From the NCBI GenBank assembly GCA_963734365.1, contig CAVTGV010000003.1, positions 248,001 through 312,000 of the forward strand: 64,000 nucleotides of DNA, given 5' to 3'. This DNA comes from JACVRW01 sp963734365 (GTDB taxonomy: Bacteria > Actinomycetota > Thermoleophilia > Solirubrobacterales > Thermoleophilaceae). The position numbers and the translations under genes are program-made. Under the pieces are notes generated by a model, which did no database searches, was not told the DNA's origin, and saw nothing but the letters and a program-made list of their open reading frames with translations. Below, piece after piece: positions 8,115 through 16,886 of the stretch (its first letter is position 1; each line of letters begins with the position of its first letter).

Positions 8115-9139
8115 GCGCCGGCCGGAGCCCCCGCCGGGGTGAGGCCGAGCCCCGGACCGTCGCCCGGGAGCACCCGGCCGTGGTCGAGCCGCAGCCCACT
8201 GAAGGGCTCGTCGGCCAGGAGCAGATGTCCGTCGAGGTCGACCCAGTCGGCCAGGGAAGCGATCGCCGCGGCCGGCGCCACCCCGAGCTGGGACTCGACC
8301 ATGCAGCCGAGCATCACGTGCAGCCCCAGGGCCCGGGCGGCATGGATCATCCGCACAGCCTCTCTGATGCCGCCCGACTTCGCCAGCTTCACGTTGATGC
8401 CCTCTGCGTACGCCGCCACCGGAGCCACGTCCGTGAGGTCCTGGCAGCCCTCGTCGATCACCACGGGCGGCCGCGGGCGCACCTCGCGCAGGCCGTGAAA
8501 GGAATCCAGGTCGCCGGCCGGGAACGGTTGCTCCACCAGCTCGACCCCCAGCTCCACCAGCGCCGGCATCAGCTCGGCGGCAGAGTCGAGCGTCCAGCCC
8601 TCGTTGGCGTCCACCCGCAGCGGGACGTCGGTCTCGGACCGGACGGCCTCGAGCCGGGCGAGGTCCTCGGCGCCGCCCACCTTGATCTTGAGCGAGCGAA
8701 ACGCGCTCGCGCGCCGCGCGCGGTCGCGGGTGCGCTCGATGCTGTCGATGCTGATCGTGTACGAGGTGGGCGGGGCCACCGGGGACAGCCCGAGGAGCCG
8801 CCAGACCGGCACGCCGAGACAGCGGCCGATCCAGTCGTGCAGGGCGGCGTCGAGAGCGGCTTTGCCCGCCCCCTCGCCCTCGACGTCCGCCAGTCGCGAG
8901 CCGATCTCCTCGAGTGCGAAGGGATCGTCGCCGATCAGGGCGGGTGCGACCTCGGTCAGGAACTCGGTGGCCGACTCGATCGAGCCGCCGCGGTAATACA
9001 CCGGCGCGGCCTCGCCGCGGCCCACGAGGCCCTCGTGCTCGAGCTCGACCTGGACCACCGATTGGGTGGTGCGTGAGCCGCGCGCGATGCCGAAGGTCTC
9101 GGCCAGCGCGAGCTGGGCTGTGCGGGTCCGGAGCTCCAC
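8111..9139 (-). CDS. dgcA: Enolase-superfamily epimerase/racemase (DgcA-like, dipeptide epimerase family)
   Basis: 342-residue muconate-lactonizing-type enolase-superfamily enzyme. The catalytic set is visible in order: KIKVGG (base lysine of the KxK motif), RVDANEGW (metal Asp), VEQPF (metal Glu), VIDEGC (metal Asp/Glu) and NVKLAKSGG (second base lysine). Two opposed lysines fit 1,1-proton-transfer racemases such as L-Ala-D/L-Glu epimerase and N-acetyl-D-Glu racemase. Start is GTG at 9139. It is coupled to the DUF1611 gene by a 4-base overlap. Peptidoglycan-peptide recycling is the alternative to free D-glutamate catabolism. Confidence 0.85.
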   Translation of the reverse strand: MELRTRTAQLALAETFGIARGSRTTQSVVQVELEHEGLVGRGEAAPVYYRGGSIESATEFLTEVAPALIGDDPFALEEIGSRLADVEGEGAGKAALDAALHDWIGRCLGVPVWRLLGLSPVAPPTSYTISIDSIERTRDRARRASAFRSLKIKVGGAEDLARLEAVRSETDVPLRVDANEGWTLDSAAELMPALVELGVELVEQPFPAGDLDSFHGLREVRPRPPVVIDEGCQDLTDVAPVAAYAEGINVKLAKSGGIREAVRMIHAARALGLHVMLGCMVESQLGVAPAAAIASLADWVDLDGHLLLADEPFSGLRLDHGRVLPGDGPGLGLTPAGAPAGA

Positions 9140-9156
9140 GGGGGCCGCAAGTGTGC

Positions 9157-9546
9157 CTACTCCCGCTCAGCGACGCGCGCCAGCCGCCGCACCAGCACTC
9201 CCACGAGCGGTCCGTAGGACGCCCGCAGCAGCGGCTCGAGTGGACGCGGAGCGTGGATGTCGATGGCCACGAGCGAGCCCGGCCTGCGCGGTTCGACCCG
9301 GTGCACGAGCGTGACCGGGCCCACCCGCCAGCTCCAGGAACGGCCTTTGCGCTTGGCCGTGATGCGGGCCGGGACCGGCACGGCGCCAAGGAGGCGGGCA
9401 TATCCGCGCGCTCCCCGGATCACCTCGGGCTCGCCCAGGCCCCACGCTCCGCGCACGTGCGGTGCCCACTCGCTCCAGCGCGCGGGCTCGGCGATCAGCG
9501 CCCAGGTCCGCGTGGCGGGTGCGGCCGACAGCGCCTGGTAGGTCAG
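9157..9546 (-). CDS. SRPBCC (START-like) fold protein with a probable CTG start
   Basis: About 129 residues with the SRPBCC pattern: TWALIAEPARWSEWAPHV near the N-terminus, a central VPVPARITAKRKGRSW strand pair and a C-terminal amphipathic helix (LRASYGPLVGVLVRRLARV). Members bind lipids or other hydrophobic ligands. No ATG, GTG or TTG is available in frame near the domain start. A CTG at 9546 overlaps the upstream stop as CTGA, the same geometry as the ATGA/GTGA couplings nearby, so it is taken as the start. It is the last gene of a three-gene unit with the NAD(P)-binding and SDR genes. Confidence 0.7.
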   Translation of the reverse strand: MTYQALSAAPATRTWALIAEPARWSEWAPHVRGAWGLGEPEVIRGARGYARLLGAVPVPARITAKRKGRSWSWRVGPVTLVHRVEPRRPGSLVAIDIHAPRPLEPLLRASYGPLVGVLVRRLARVAERE

Positions 9547-10466
9547 GATGACGCGGCCACCGCCACCCGCGTCTCCTCGGCGTGCGCGAGGCGAAGCGCC
9601 TCCATGCAGCCCATGGGGCGCACGTCGAAGATCGATGCCGGCGCGGGCTCGGTGACCACGGTGTCGCTGGCCAGCGACTCGATCAGAGGCCGGGCCACCC
9701 CGGCGTCCACGGGCGTGACCAGGCCGATCCAGTGCGAGGACAGCCACGGGGTGATGAAGGGCACAGGCAGCTGGGGACGGCGGCGCAGGCCCAGAACGTC
9801 GGCCATCATCGACAGCACGTCGCCGTAGGTCACCACGTCCGGCCCGCCGATCTGGATCTCGCGGCCGGCCGCCTCGGGCCGCTCGGCGGCCTCGGCGAGG
9901 TACTCGAGCACGTCCTCGATGGCAATCGGCTGGGTGCGGTTGCGCAGCCATGCCGGAGCGATCATGGCCGGCAGGCGCGCCACCAGGTAGCGCACCACCT
10001 TGTAGGACTCGCTGCCGGCTCCGATCACCATGGCGGCGCGGAAGTAGGTGAGCGGCGGGCCCTCGCGGGCCAGCACGGCGGCGGTCTCCGCGCGGCTGCG
10101 CAGATGCGGCGAGCGCGGCTCGCCCAGCCCGCCCAGATAGACCACGCGCTCCACGCCCTCCTCGCGCGCCATGCGCGCGAAGTTCGTCGCGGCCGACCGC
10201 TCGCGCTCGGCGAAGCCGCCGCGCTCCCCGCCGCGTCCCATCGAGTGAACGAGGTAGTACGCGGTGCTCACGCCCTCACCGGCGCCTCGCAGGCTGTCCG
10301 GGTCGAGCACGTCGCCCTCGTGCAGCTCGAGCCCCGCATCCTCCAGCTCGCGGGCCCGCGAGCGGTCGCGCACGAGGCAGCGCACGTCTGCGCCGCGCTC
10401 GGCGAGCTTCTGCGCCAGACGGCCTCCGATGAAGCCCGTGGCACCCGTGACCAGGACCCGCGTCAC
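9543..10466 (-). CDS. NAD(P)H-binding atypical SDR (NmrA-like)
   Basis: 307 residues. The N-terminal RVLVTGATGFIGGRLAQKL is the Rossmann dinucleotide loop of atypical/extended SDRs, followed by DVRCLVRD and HEGDVLDPDSL, typical of NmrA/complex-I-subunit-like proteins that lack a catalytic YxxxK. Start chosen as GTG 10466 because it overlaps the upstream SDR stop (GTGA). An earlier in-frame start would add only low-complexity residues. Its 3' end is coupled to the SRPBCC gene, a pairing often seen in actinobacteria. Substrate unknown. Confidence 0.82.
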   Translation of the reverse strand: MTRVLVTGATGFIGGRLAQKLAERGADVRCLVRDRSRARELEDAGLELHEGDVLDPDSLRGAGEGVSTAYYLVHSMGRGGERGGFAERERSAATNFARMAREEGVERVVYLGGLGEPRSPHLRSRAETAAVLAREGPPLTYFRAAMVIGAGSESYKVVRYLVARLPAMIAPAWLRNRTQPIAIEDVLEYLAEAAERPEAAGREIQIGGPDVVTYGDVLSMMADVLGLRRRPQLPVPFITPWLSSHWIGLVTPVDAGVARPLIESLASDTVVTEPAPASIFDVRPMGCMEALRLAHAEETRVAVAASS

Positions 10467-11164
10467 GCCGTCACCAGGGAACGGGCCTTGAGGTCCCACG
10501 CGATCTCGCGACGACCCGAGCGGATCGCGTCCATGACCGCGTCGACCACCACGTGCACCGGGAGCGGCTCGGGCAGCGCGGGCGCACGGCCGAAGATGGG
10601 GCGGTCGCCGAAGCTCGTGTCCATGTGCGGCGGCCGTACGTCGAGCACGGCCAGGCCGTCGCGTCGCCGCTCCCGGCGCAGCGCCGTGAGGTAGGCCGAG
10701 AAGGCGGCCTTGGCCGCGGAGTAGTGCGACACGCCGGCGGTGGGGTGGTCGGCCACGATCGCCGAGACGCCCACCACCGCGCCGTGACGGCTCATGTGGG
10801 CGAGCGAAGCCTCCACCAACCCGATCGGCCCGAGCGCGTTGACCTCGAAGATCCGCTGCACGTCGAGCGCGGCCGCGCCCCCGGCCGGACCGAACCCGGG
10901 AGCTCCCACCGCCACGGCCACGCCGTCGAGCTCTCCGCCGAGGGCGGCGGCCAGGGAATCCACCGCCGTACGCCGGCCCTCGGGATCGGTCACGTCGAAG
11001 CGCGCGGTGGGGGCACCCAGCTCCTGGCCCACGGCATCCAGCCGCGCGGCGTCACGCCCGGCGAGCGCCAGGTCGGCGCCGGACTCGCCGAGCGCGCGCG
11101 CGAGCGCGCCCCCGAGTGCCCCGGTGGCTCCCGCAACGAGAATGCGTGCGCCGTCAAGCTCCAT
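10463..11164 (-). CDS. Short-chain dehydrogenase/reductase
   Basis: 233-residue classical SDR. ILVAGATGALGGALARAL is the cofactor loop and HYSAAKAAF carries the catalytic Tyr-xxx-Lys, with GVSAIV supplying the upstream Ser. FDVTDPEGR marks the adenine-binding Asp. First gene of a three-gene coupled unit. The substrate cannot be deduced. Confidence 0.87.
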   Translation of the reverse strand: MELDGARILVAGATGALGGALARALGESGADLALAGRDAARLDAVGQELGAPTARFDVTDPEGRRTAVDSLAAALGGELDGVAVAVGAPGFGPAGGAAALDVQRIFEVNALGPIGLVEASLAHMSRHGAVVGVSAIVADHPTAGVSHYSAAKAAFSAYLTALRRERRRDGLAVLDVRPPHMDTSFGDRPIFGRAPALPEPLPVHVVVDAVMDAIRSGRREIAWDLKARSLVTA

Positions 11165-11225
11165 CGCAGGGAATACGTATCACGCGGCGGGCGGGACCAG
11201 CGCGACTCCCGCGCGCGCGCCCGGG

Positions 11226-14159
11226 CTAGATCGTCGGCGCCATGCCGTGGCGGTGCGCCACCGCCGCGGCCTCCGTCCGTGAGCGTACGTCGAGCTTCGT
11301 GAGGATGCGGGAGACGTGCACGCTCGCGGTCTTCTCGGCCATGTGCAGCTGTTCGCCGATCTCCCGGTTGGTGGCGCCGGCCGACACGAGCTCGAGCACC
11401 TGCCGCTCGCGCTCGGTGAGACCGAATGGGTCGTCGTCCTCGTCAGCCTCGGTCCGGGCGGCCAGCTCCTCGTCGTCCACCAGGCGCAGCCGCGCGCGAG
11501 CGGCCAGCGACTCCAGTTCCACGGCCAGCCAGTCGCTGCCCAGCCTGCGAGCGGTCTCGAGCGCGGCGGCGGCCACGATCTCCGCCTCGTCTCGCTCGCG
11601 CGCCGCGGCCAGCGACTCCGCCTCGCGCCAGCGCGCGTATGTGGCTGGATATGGCCGCTCGACCTCCTCCCAGGCACGGGCCGCGGCGTTCCAGTCGGCG
11701 CTCGCCCCGGTCGCGCGTGCGTACTCGGCCTCGGCGGTGGCCAGCTCGGCCTGCTCCACGGGCCCACCGAGCCCCGCCGCGAGCCGCACACGCTCGATCA
11801 GGTTCTCTGCCCGGGCGGCCACCACCCGCTGTGCCTCCGCGTCGCGATGGTCGCGCGCCAGCTGCCCCGCGTCACCCTCCACGCGCACACCGGCAGCGGA
11901 CAGGGCGGTGATCCGGATGAAGTCGTCGGAGCAGAACTCGATCTGGTCGAGCGCCTTGTCCACCTCGATGCGGGCCTGCTCGAGGTCGCCCCGGCGACGC
12001 GCCAGCTCGGCGGCGAAGATCCCGCAGGGGGCGATGAACTGCGGCTCGGTGGACCCGCGCGTGGCGCGCGTGAGTCCCTCGATGTCGGCGGCGGCGGCGT
12101 CCAGGTCACCGCGGCCCAGGTCGAGCATGCTGCGCGCGGCGAACCAGTAGGCCAGCGTGGGCCCGGCGTGGCGACGGCTGGGGCTGGGGATCTGTGCCTC
12201 GGCTTCGCGCCAGTCGCCGAGATGGAAGCTGAACTCGGCCACGGCGAGGCCGAACCAGTCAGTCTTGCGAGCGCCGTCGGGCGGGCTGGCGCGCAGGCCG
12301 TCGCGCGCCACCGCGAGAGCCTCCCTGGTGTTTCCGCCGAGGTTGAGCAGGTCGGCGAGGTTGATCCACGCCGAGCCCTCCTCCGCGGGCAGGCCCGCGT
12401 CGCGGGCGATCCCGAGCGCCTCCCTCAGGCATTCCACTCCGGCGTCCACGTCGCCCTGCCCGCCGATGCTCACCCCGAGCGCATTGAGGGCTCGGCTTTC
12501 CGACTCGCGGTCGCCCACCGCCCGGGCTATGTCCAGGGCGTGCCGGGCGGCCTCCTCGGCCTCGGCGAAGCGCGCCTGGAGCATGCGCCGCTTGGCCTTG
12601 GTGGCCAGGACTTTGGCCGCGGCGGAGCTCTGCTCGCCGGCGGGGAGCAGCGCCAGTGCGCGGTCGAGCACCTCCACGGCCTCGTCCTGGCGGTGGAGGT
12701 TCCACAGCGAGTGGCTCAGCGAGTCGAGCAGCTTGGCCGCCCGGCGCGGCTCCTCGTTCTCGTCCACCAGCAGGAGCGCGTGACGAAGCAGCGCCTCCTG
12801 GCGACCGGGCACCCCGGCGGCGTCCGCGCCACGGGCGGCGCGCTCCAGCAGCTCCACGCGCGGAGCGCCGGCCACGGCCTCGGGCTCGGGCACGCGCTCC
12901 CACAGCTCGAGGGCGCGCTCGAGCAGGGAGTGGGCCTCCGGGAAGGCGTTCACGCGCTCGGCAGCCGCGGCGGCCCGCACCGAGGCGGTGAGCGCGGCGG
13001 GCTGGTCGCCCGCCGCCTGCCAGTGGTGGGCGGCCTGCGCGGTGATGTAGGCGCCGGCCTCTCCGGCATCGATACGTGCCTCGAGCGCCCGGCCGAGGGC
13101 TCCGTGCATCCCCGTCCGCTCGCCGGGCAGGAGGTCGTCGTGCACCACCTCGCGCAGGAGCGCGTGCCGGAAGGCATAGTCGCCGTGGGGCAGGATCACC
13201 ACGATCTGGCTGGCCGTGGCCTCGCGCAGGGCCTCGAGCAGCTCCGCCGGCTCGAGTCCCACCACCGCATCCAGGAGCGCCTGGTCGGCGGAGGGCTGGC
13301 AGGCCAGCCAGCGCAACACCTCACGAGTGGATCCGGAAAGCCGCTCCACGCGCAGCATCAGCGCGTCGCGGAGGGTGGGGGGAAGCGCGCCGCGGCCGTC
13401 GAGACCGGCCGCGAGGATCTCCTCGGTGAACAGGGCGTTGCCCTCGGAGCGCGTGTAGAGGCGCTCCACCAGCCCTGGGTCGGGCGCGGCGGCCAGGATG
13501 CCCTCGAGCTGCTCGCCCATCTCCTCGCGCGTGAACGGTGGGAGCTCGATCATCAGCGCGGACGGGTCACGCGACAGCTCCGCCAGGAGCGGACGCAGCG
13601 GGTGGCGGCGGTGCAGCTCGTCGGAGCGATAGGTGCCCACCACGAGCAGCGGCGCGCCGCAGAAGCTGCGCGCCAGGAAGTACAGGAAGTGCCGGGTGGA
13701 GCTGTCGGCCCAGTGCAGGTCCTCGATCACCAGCACCACCGGGCCCTCCTCGCCGAGCGCCTCGAGCAGGGCCAGGAGGCCCTCGAACACCCGGGTCTGC
13801 GTGACCCCGTCCTCTCCGCCTCCGGCGCCGAGGCCGGGCAGCAGCGAGTCGAGACCGGTACGGAGAACCTCCGGGAGCGCGTCGAGCGCCGGGTCGCGGT
13901 CGCGCACCAGCGGCCGCAGGGCGCCTAGCAGCGGGGCGTAGGGCAGCTCGCCCTCACCCAGCTCCACGGAGTCGCCCCACAGCACCCGCGCGCCCTCCTC
14001 GCGCGCCCGCTGGACGAGCTCGTCCGCCAGGCGCGATTTGCCCACCCCCGACTCACCGGCGATCAGCGCCAGCGAGGGACGGCGCTCCGCCGCGTCGCGC
14101 AAGGCCGCCTCGAGCTCCGCCAGCTGCGCCGTACGCCCGACGAAGCGCGCGCTTGTCAT
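11226..14159 (-). CDS. Large AAA-ATPase LuxR-family transcriptional regulator (LAL/MalT-like)
   Basis: 977 residues. Residues about 5-250 form an AAA/STAND module: VGRTAQLAELEAAL, Walker A GESGVGKSRL, Walker B VVLVIEDLHWADSS. A long central part (about 350-880) is alpha-helical and Ala/Glu/Arg-rich, as expected for TPR-like sensor repeats. The C-terminal 65 residues are a LuxR helix-turn-helix (LTERERQVLELVSAGATNREI, then KTASVHVSRILTKLDVRSR). ATG 14159 begins directly at the AAA domain; GTG 14213 would add 18 residues. It is monocistronic, and its ligand is unknown. Confidence 0.9.
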   Translation of the reverse strand: MTSARFVGRTAQLAELEAALRDAAERRPSLALIAGESGVGKSRLADELVQRAREEGARVLWGDSVELGEGELPYAPLLGALRPLVRDRDPALDALPEVLRTGLDSLLPGLGAGGGEDGVTQTRVFEGLLALLEALGEEGPVVLVIEDLHWADSSTRHFLYFLARSFCGAPLLVVGTYRSDELHRRHPLRPLLAELSRDPSALMIELPPFTREEMGEQLEGILAAAPDPGLVERLYTRSEGNALFTEEILAAGLDGRGALPPTLRDALMLRVERLSGSTREVLRWLACQPSADQALLDAVVGLEPAELLEALREATASQIVVILPHGDYAFRHALLREVVHDDLLPGERTGMHGALGRALEARIDAGEAGAYITAQAAHHWQAAGDQPAALTASVRAAAAAERVNAFPEAHSLLERALELWERVPEPEAVAGAPRVELLERAARGADAAGVPGRQEALLRHALLLVDENEEPRRAAKLLDSLSHSLWNLHRQDEAVEVLDRALALLPAGEQSSAAAKVLATKAKRRMLQARFAEAEEAARHALDIARAVGDRESESRALNALGVSIGGQGDVDAGVECLREALGIARDAGLPAEEGSAWINLADLLNLGGNTREALAVARDGLRASPPDGARKTDWFGLAVAEFSFHLGDWREAEAQIPSPSRRHAGPTLAYWFAARSMLDLGRGDLDAAAADIEGLTRATRGSTEPQFIAPCGIFAAELARRRGDLEQARIEVDKALDQIEFCSDDFIRITALSAAGVRVEGDAGQLARDHRDAEAQRVVAARAENLIERVRLAAGLGGPVEQAELATAEAEYARATGASADWNAAARAWEEVERPYPATYARWREAESLAAARERDEAEIVAAAALETARRLGSDWLAVELESLAARARLRLVDDEELAARTEADEDDDPFGLTERERQVLELVSAGATNREIGEQLHMAEKTASVHVSRILTKLDVRSRTEAAAVAHRHGMAPTI

Positions 14160-14312
14160 TCGGTTTGCCACTACCGAGCCATTTTCCCACCCTGCGGGTA
14201 CTTCGTCCCACACAGGTTGAGAATGTCGCCCCGTGGTGCGCCCCGCATCGGGCGGATGGAGCGTCTTTCGGGTGAGGACCCCTTACCGCAGAGCGTGCGA
14301 CCCTTAGCGGGG

Positions 14313-14489
14313 GTGAAGGCCGGCCTCTGCGACTCCTGCGTGCACCAGCAGCTCGTCCGTACCGGGCGTGGCAGCACGTTCTCGCTCTGCCGCCGCTCGA
14401 AGACCGACAGCAGCTACCCGAAGTACCCGCGTCTGCCCGTGGAGCGCTGCCCCGGCTACGAGCCGCCGGCGGTCAGTCGCCCTCGGTGA
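14313..14489 (+). CDS. Cys-rich mini-protein (conserved hypothetical)
   Basis: 58 residues: AGLCDSCVHQQLVR near the start, FSLCRRSKTD in the middle and YPRLPVERCPGYEP near the end. The four cysteines (C-x2-C ... C ... C) look like a small metal-binding knuckle. I recall similar short proteins from several actinobacteria annotated as hypothetical. GTG 14313 directly follows a G-rich AGCGGGGG stretch; ATG 14256 would add 19 residues. The 3' end overlaps the convergent lipoprotein gene by 17 bases. Confidence 0.65.
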   Translation: MKAGLCDSCVHQQLVRTGRGSTFSLCRRSKTDSSYPKYPRLPVERCPGYEPPAVSRPR

Positions 14490-15093
14490 TAACGGTCTTG
14501 CCGTCCTCGGCGATGCGCGCCTGGGGAGCCCTGCGCGAGATCGTGCCGCTGAACGAGCCCGACGGCACCTTGTCGCCGCCGCCGGCCAGCACCGCCTTGG
14601 CCTTGCCGTGCAGCCCGGCGTACACCCGCCAGCGAACGTCGAAGTCCCCGGCCCTGACCGCGGTCACCGACCAGCGGAAGGTCTTCTCCTTGCCCGCGGC
14701 CAGGGGTCCGCAGGCCCAGACGTTCAGGTAGGCCGAGTCGCAGCCGCGCGGGCCGCCGTCCTCCGCCTCGGGAAAGCCGCCGATCTCGACCGGCTTCCCG
14801 TTCGACGCGAACACCGGGCGGGCGGGGTCGGCGAGGCTCGGATCGTCGGTCACCTTGTAGTCGAAGCCCGTGACGCCCACGCCGAGGTTGGGGATCGTCT
14901 CGTCACCGGCGTTGCGGATGGTGATCACCAGGTTCGAGCTCTGGGCGAGCTTCTGCTTCTCGGGGAAGGTGGCGTCCACGACCTCGACAGCGAAGTCGGC
15001 CGACGGCTCGTTCTCATCGCCGCGCTCGCCGCCGCAGCCGGCCAAGACCAGCAGTGAACCCAGGCCGACGGCGATGCATCGTTTCGCCCCCAA
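14473..15093 (-). CDS. Putative lipoprotein
   Basis: About 206 residues with a lipoprotein signal: a Lys-Arg start, a hydrophobic core and the lipobox LVLAGC with Cys near residue 20. The mature part begins with an acidic linker and continues as a beta-rich domain (VVDATFPEKQKLAQSSNLVI, later GDFDVRWRVYAGL) resembling an immunoglobulin-like adhesion or binding fold. TTG 15093 gives a compact signal peptide; GTG 15141 would place 16 residues before it. Divergent from the Mce operon, 168 bases away, so a link with envelope lipid transport is possible but unproven. Confidence 0.7.
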   Translation of the reverse strand: MGAKRCIAVGLGSLLVLAGCGGERGDENEPSADFAVEVVDATFPEKQKLAQSSNLVITIRNAGDETIPNLGVGVTGFDYKVTDDPSLADPARPVFASNGKPVEIGGFPEAEDGGPRGCDSAYLNVWACGPLAAGKEKTFRWSVTAVRAGDFDVRWRVYAGLHGKAKAVLAGGGDKVPSGSFSGTISRRAPQARIAEDGKTVITEGD

Positions 15094-15222
15094 AGCCGGG
15101 CGAACATACCACCCGGCCGCGGGCCGAGACGCCGCTTCCACAGCGGTTCGGGGCTGGCACCCTTCTATATGGCGACCTGGGTTCGCATGACATAGGCTTC
15201 GGCCACGAGGCGTGATGTTCGC

Positions 15223-15261
15223 GGGGGAGCGGTTCGTTCTCCCGGGGAGGAGTTTCTGTAA
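15223..15261 (+). promoter_or_regulatory. Leader hairpin and ribosome-binding site of the Mce operon
   Basis: GGGAG (15227-15231 region) can pair with CTCCC just before the GGGGAGGAG ribosome-binding site of the first YrbE gene. The stem loop lies next to the translation start and could modulate initiation. Confidence 0.3.
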
Positions 15262-16068
15262 GTGGTCAGAGCCGCAGCGGATCGGGTCTTCCTGCCGACC
15301 AAGAACCTGCTCGAGCAGGTCGGCGACATGATGATCCTGACCGGCAAGACGCTGGTGTCGGCGCTGCGCCCGCCCTACCCCTACGGCACCGAGTTCGTCC
15401 AGCAGTTCCTGTTCATGCTGCGGCTCTGCTGGCTGCCGCTCACGATCTCGACCATCGCCTTCGGCTACGGCGCGCCGGGACTGCAGGCGGGAAACTTCCT
15501 CGTCCTGTTCGGCGCGATCGACCGCCTCGGCGGCTTCTTCGTGCTCGCCTCGATCCGTGAGTTCGCGCCGTTCGTGACGGCGATCATCCTCGCCGGCGTG
15601 GGCGGCACCGCCATCACCGCCGACCTGGGCGCCCGCAAGATCCGCGAGGAGCTCGACGCCCTGCAGGTGCTCGGCGTCGACCCGATCAAGAACCTCGTGG
15701 TGCCGCGCTTCCTGGCCCTGATGATCGTCACCGGGCTGTTCAACATCTACGCGGTCCTGTTCGGGATCTTCGGCGGCGTGCTCGCCTCGCTGACCTTCGA
15801 CGCGCCGTTAGGTCCCTTCTTCGCCACGCTGCTCACCAACGCCTCGACCACCGACTTGTGGGGCTCTGTGGTCAAGACGACCCTGTTCGGCGCGATCATC
15901 GCGATCGTCTCCTGTTACAAAGGGATGACTGCGTCCGGAGGCGCCGAAGGGGTGGGCCGAGCCGTGAACCAGGGCGTGGTGATCGAGTTCCTCGGGATCT
16001 TCGCGTTCAACTACGTCTTCACGCAGACGCTGCTGGCCACGCACCCCGAGATCTCGGTAATCAAGTAA
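15262..16068 (+). CDS. Mce-system permease YrbE-A (MlaE family)
   Basis: 268-residue integral membrane permease of the MlaE/YrbE family, the transmembrane half of an ABC-type lipid importer. The family signature is visible as EFAPFVTAIILAGVGGTAITADLGARKIREELDAL, with the EELDALQVLGVDP coupling helix that contacts the ATPase. Five to six hydrophobic segments follow. GTG start with a GGGGAGG box. It is the first gene of an operon of at least ten genes and its stop overlaps the next start by one base (TAATG). Confidence 0.93.
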   Translation: MVRAAADRVFLPTKNLLEQVGDMMILTGKTLVSALRPPYPYGTEFVQQFLFMLRLCWLPLTISTIAFGYGAPGLQAGNFLVLFGAIDRLGGFFVLASIREFAPFVTAIILAGVGGTAITADLGARKIREELDALQVLGVDPIKNLVVPRFLALMIVTGLFNIYAVLFGIFGGVLASLTFDAPLGPFFATLLTNASTTDLWGSVVKTTLFGAIIAIVSCYKGMTASGGAEGVGRAVNQGVVIEFLGIFAFNYVFTQTLLATHPEISVIK

Positions 16069-16868
16069 TGGGTAGAACTTGGCTATCGGTCCCGAAGGAC
16101 TGGATCGCGTCCTTCGGCGAGATCGCGAAGTTCATGGCGCAGGTCGTGGGGGACATCTTCAACGGCCGTGTGTTCCGCTTCTTCGGCGAGGCGCTGCGCC
16201 AGGCCGGCATCCTGATCCTGGGCTCGGCGCTCGTGATCTGGGGCCTCGCCTTCATCCTCGGCCTGCAGTGCGGAATCGAGGGGGCCTACTTCAACCGCTC
16301 GGTGGGCGCGCCCGCCTACGCCGGGGTGTTCAGCGCCTGGTGCGACCTGCGCGAGATCATGCCCTACGCCTTCGGCTACATGATGTCGGCCAAGGTCGGC
16401 ACCGGCCTCGTGGCGGAGATCGGCGCGATGCGGATCTCGGACGAGATCGACGCGCTCGAGGTGATGGGCATCAACTCGCTCGTGTTCCTGTGCGCCACGC
16501 GCCTGCTGGCGGCCTGGATGGTCCTGCCCTTCATGTACATCGCCGCGGTGGGCGCCGGCTTCTTCGCGAGCTACCTGGCGGTGGTGCAGCAGATCGGGGA
16601 GGTGAGCTCGGGCGGCTTCTTCTTGATCTTCTGGATGTTCCAGAACCCTCCAGACCTGTTTTACAGCTTGATTAAGGGAATGACGATGGCAACCGTGATC
16701 GTTCTCGTGGGGTGTTATTACGGATATAACGCCAGCGGTGGGCCGGTGGGAGTGGGGACCGCGACGGCGAAGTCGATGGTGCTCAACACCGTGATGGTCC
16801 ACCTGATCGGGATGGTCGGGACCCAGATCTTCTGGGGCTCCAATCCGAGAGCGCCGATAGGTGGCTGA
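16068..16868 (+). CDS. Mce-system permease YrbE-B (MlaE family)
   Basis: 266-residue second MlaE-type permease, presumably a heterodimer partner of YrbE-A. GLVAEIGAMRISDEIDALEVMGI is the conserved coupling motif. The N-terminal 40 residues are a cytoplasmic amphipathic stretch, followed by hydrophobic helices and the family's NASGGPVGVG loop. ATG 16068 is fixed by the one-base overlap with YrbE-A. Confidence 0.93.
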   Translation: MGRTWLSVPKDWIASFGEIAKFMAQVVGDIFNGRVFRFFGEALRQAGILILGSALVIWGLAFILGLQCGIEGAYFNRSVGAPAYAGVFSAWCDLREIMPYAFGYMMSAKVGTGLVAEIGAMRISDEIDALEVMGINSLVFLCATRLLAAWMVLPFMYIAAVGAGFFASYLAVVQQIGEVSSGGFFLIFWMFQNPPDLFYSLIKGMTMATVIVLVGCYYGYNASGGPVGVGTATAKSMVLNTVMVHLIGMVGTQIFWGSNPRAPIGG

Positions 16869-16886
16869 GGGAGCAGGAGGGAAGCC

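Noticed and set aside
8115..9401. Upstream continuation of the dgcN frame making one 775-residue protein
   Set aside because: The extra sequence is antisense-like and overlaps the enolase-superfamily gene in another frame; the ATGA junction at 8111-8114 gives the real start.
11316..13928. An 870-codon open frame opposite the LuxR regulator
   Set aside because: It mirrors a high-G+C gene; composition is Gly/Arg/His/Gln-rich with no domain, while the minus strand encodes a clear AAA-LuxR protein.
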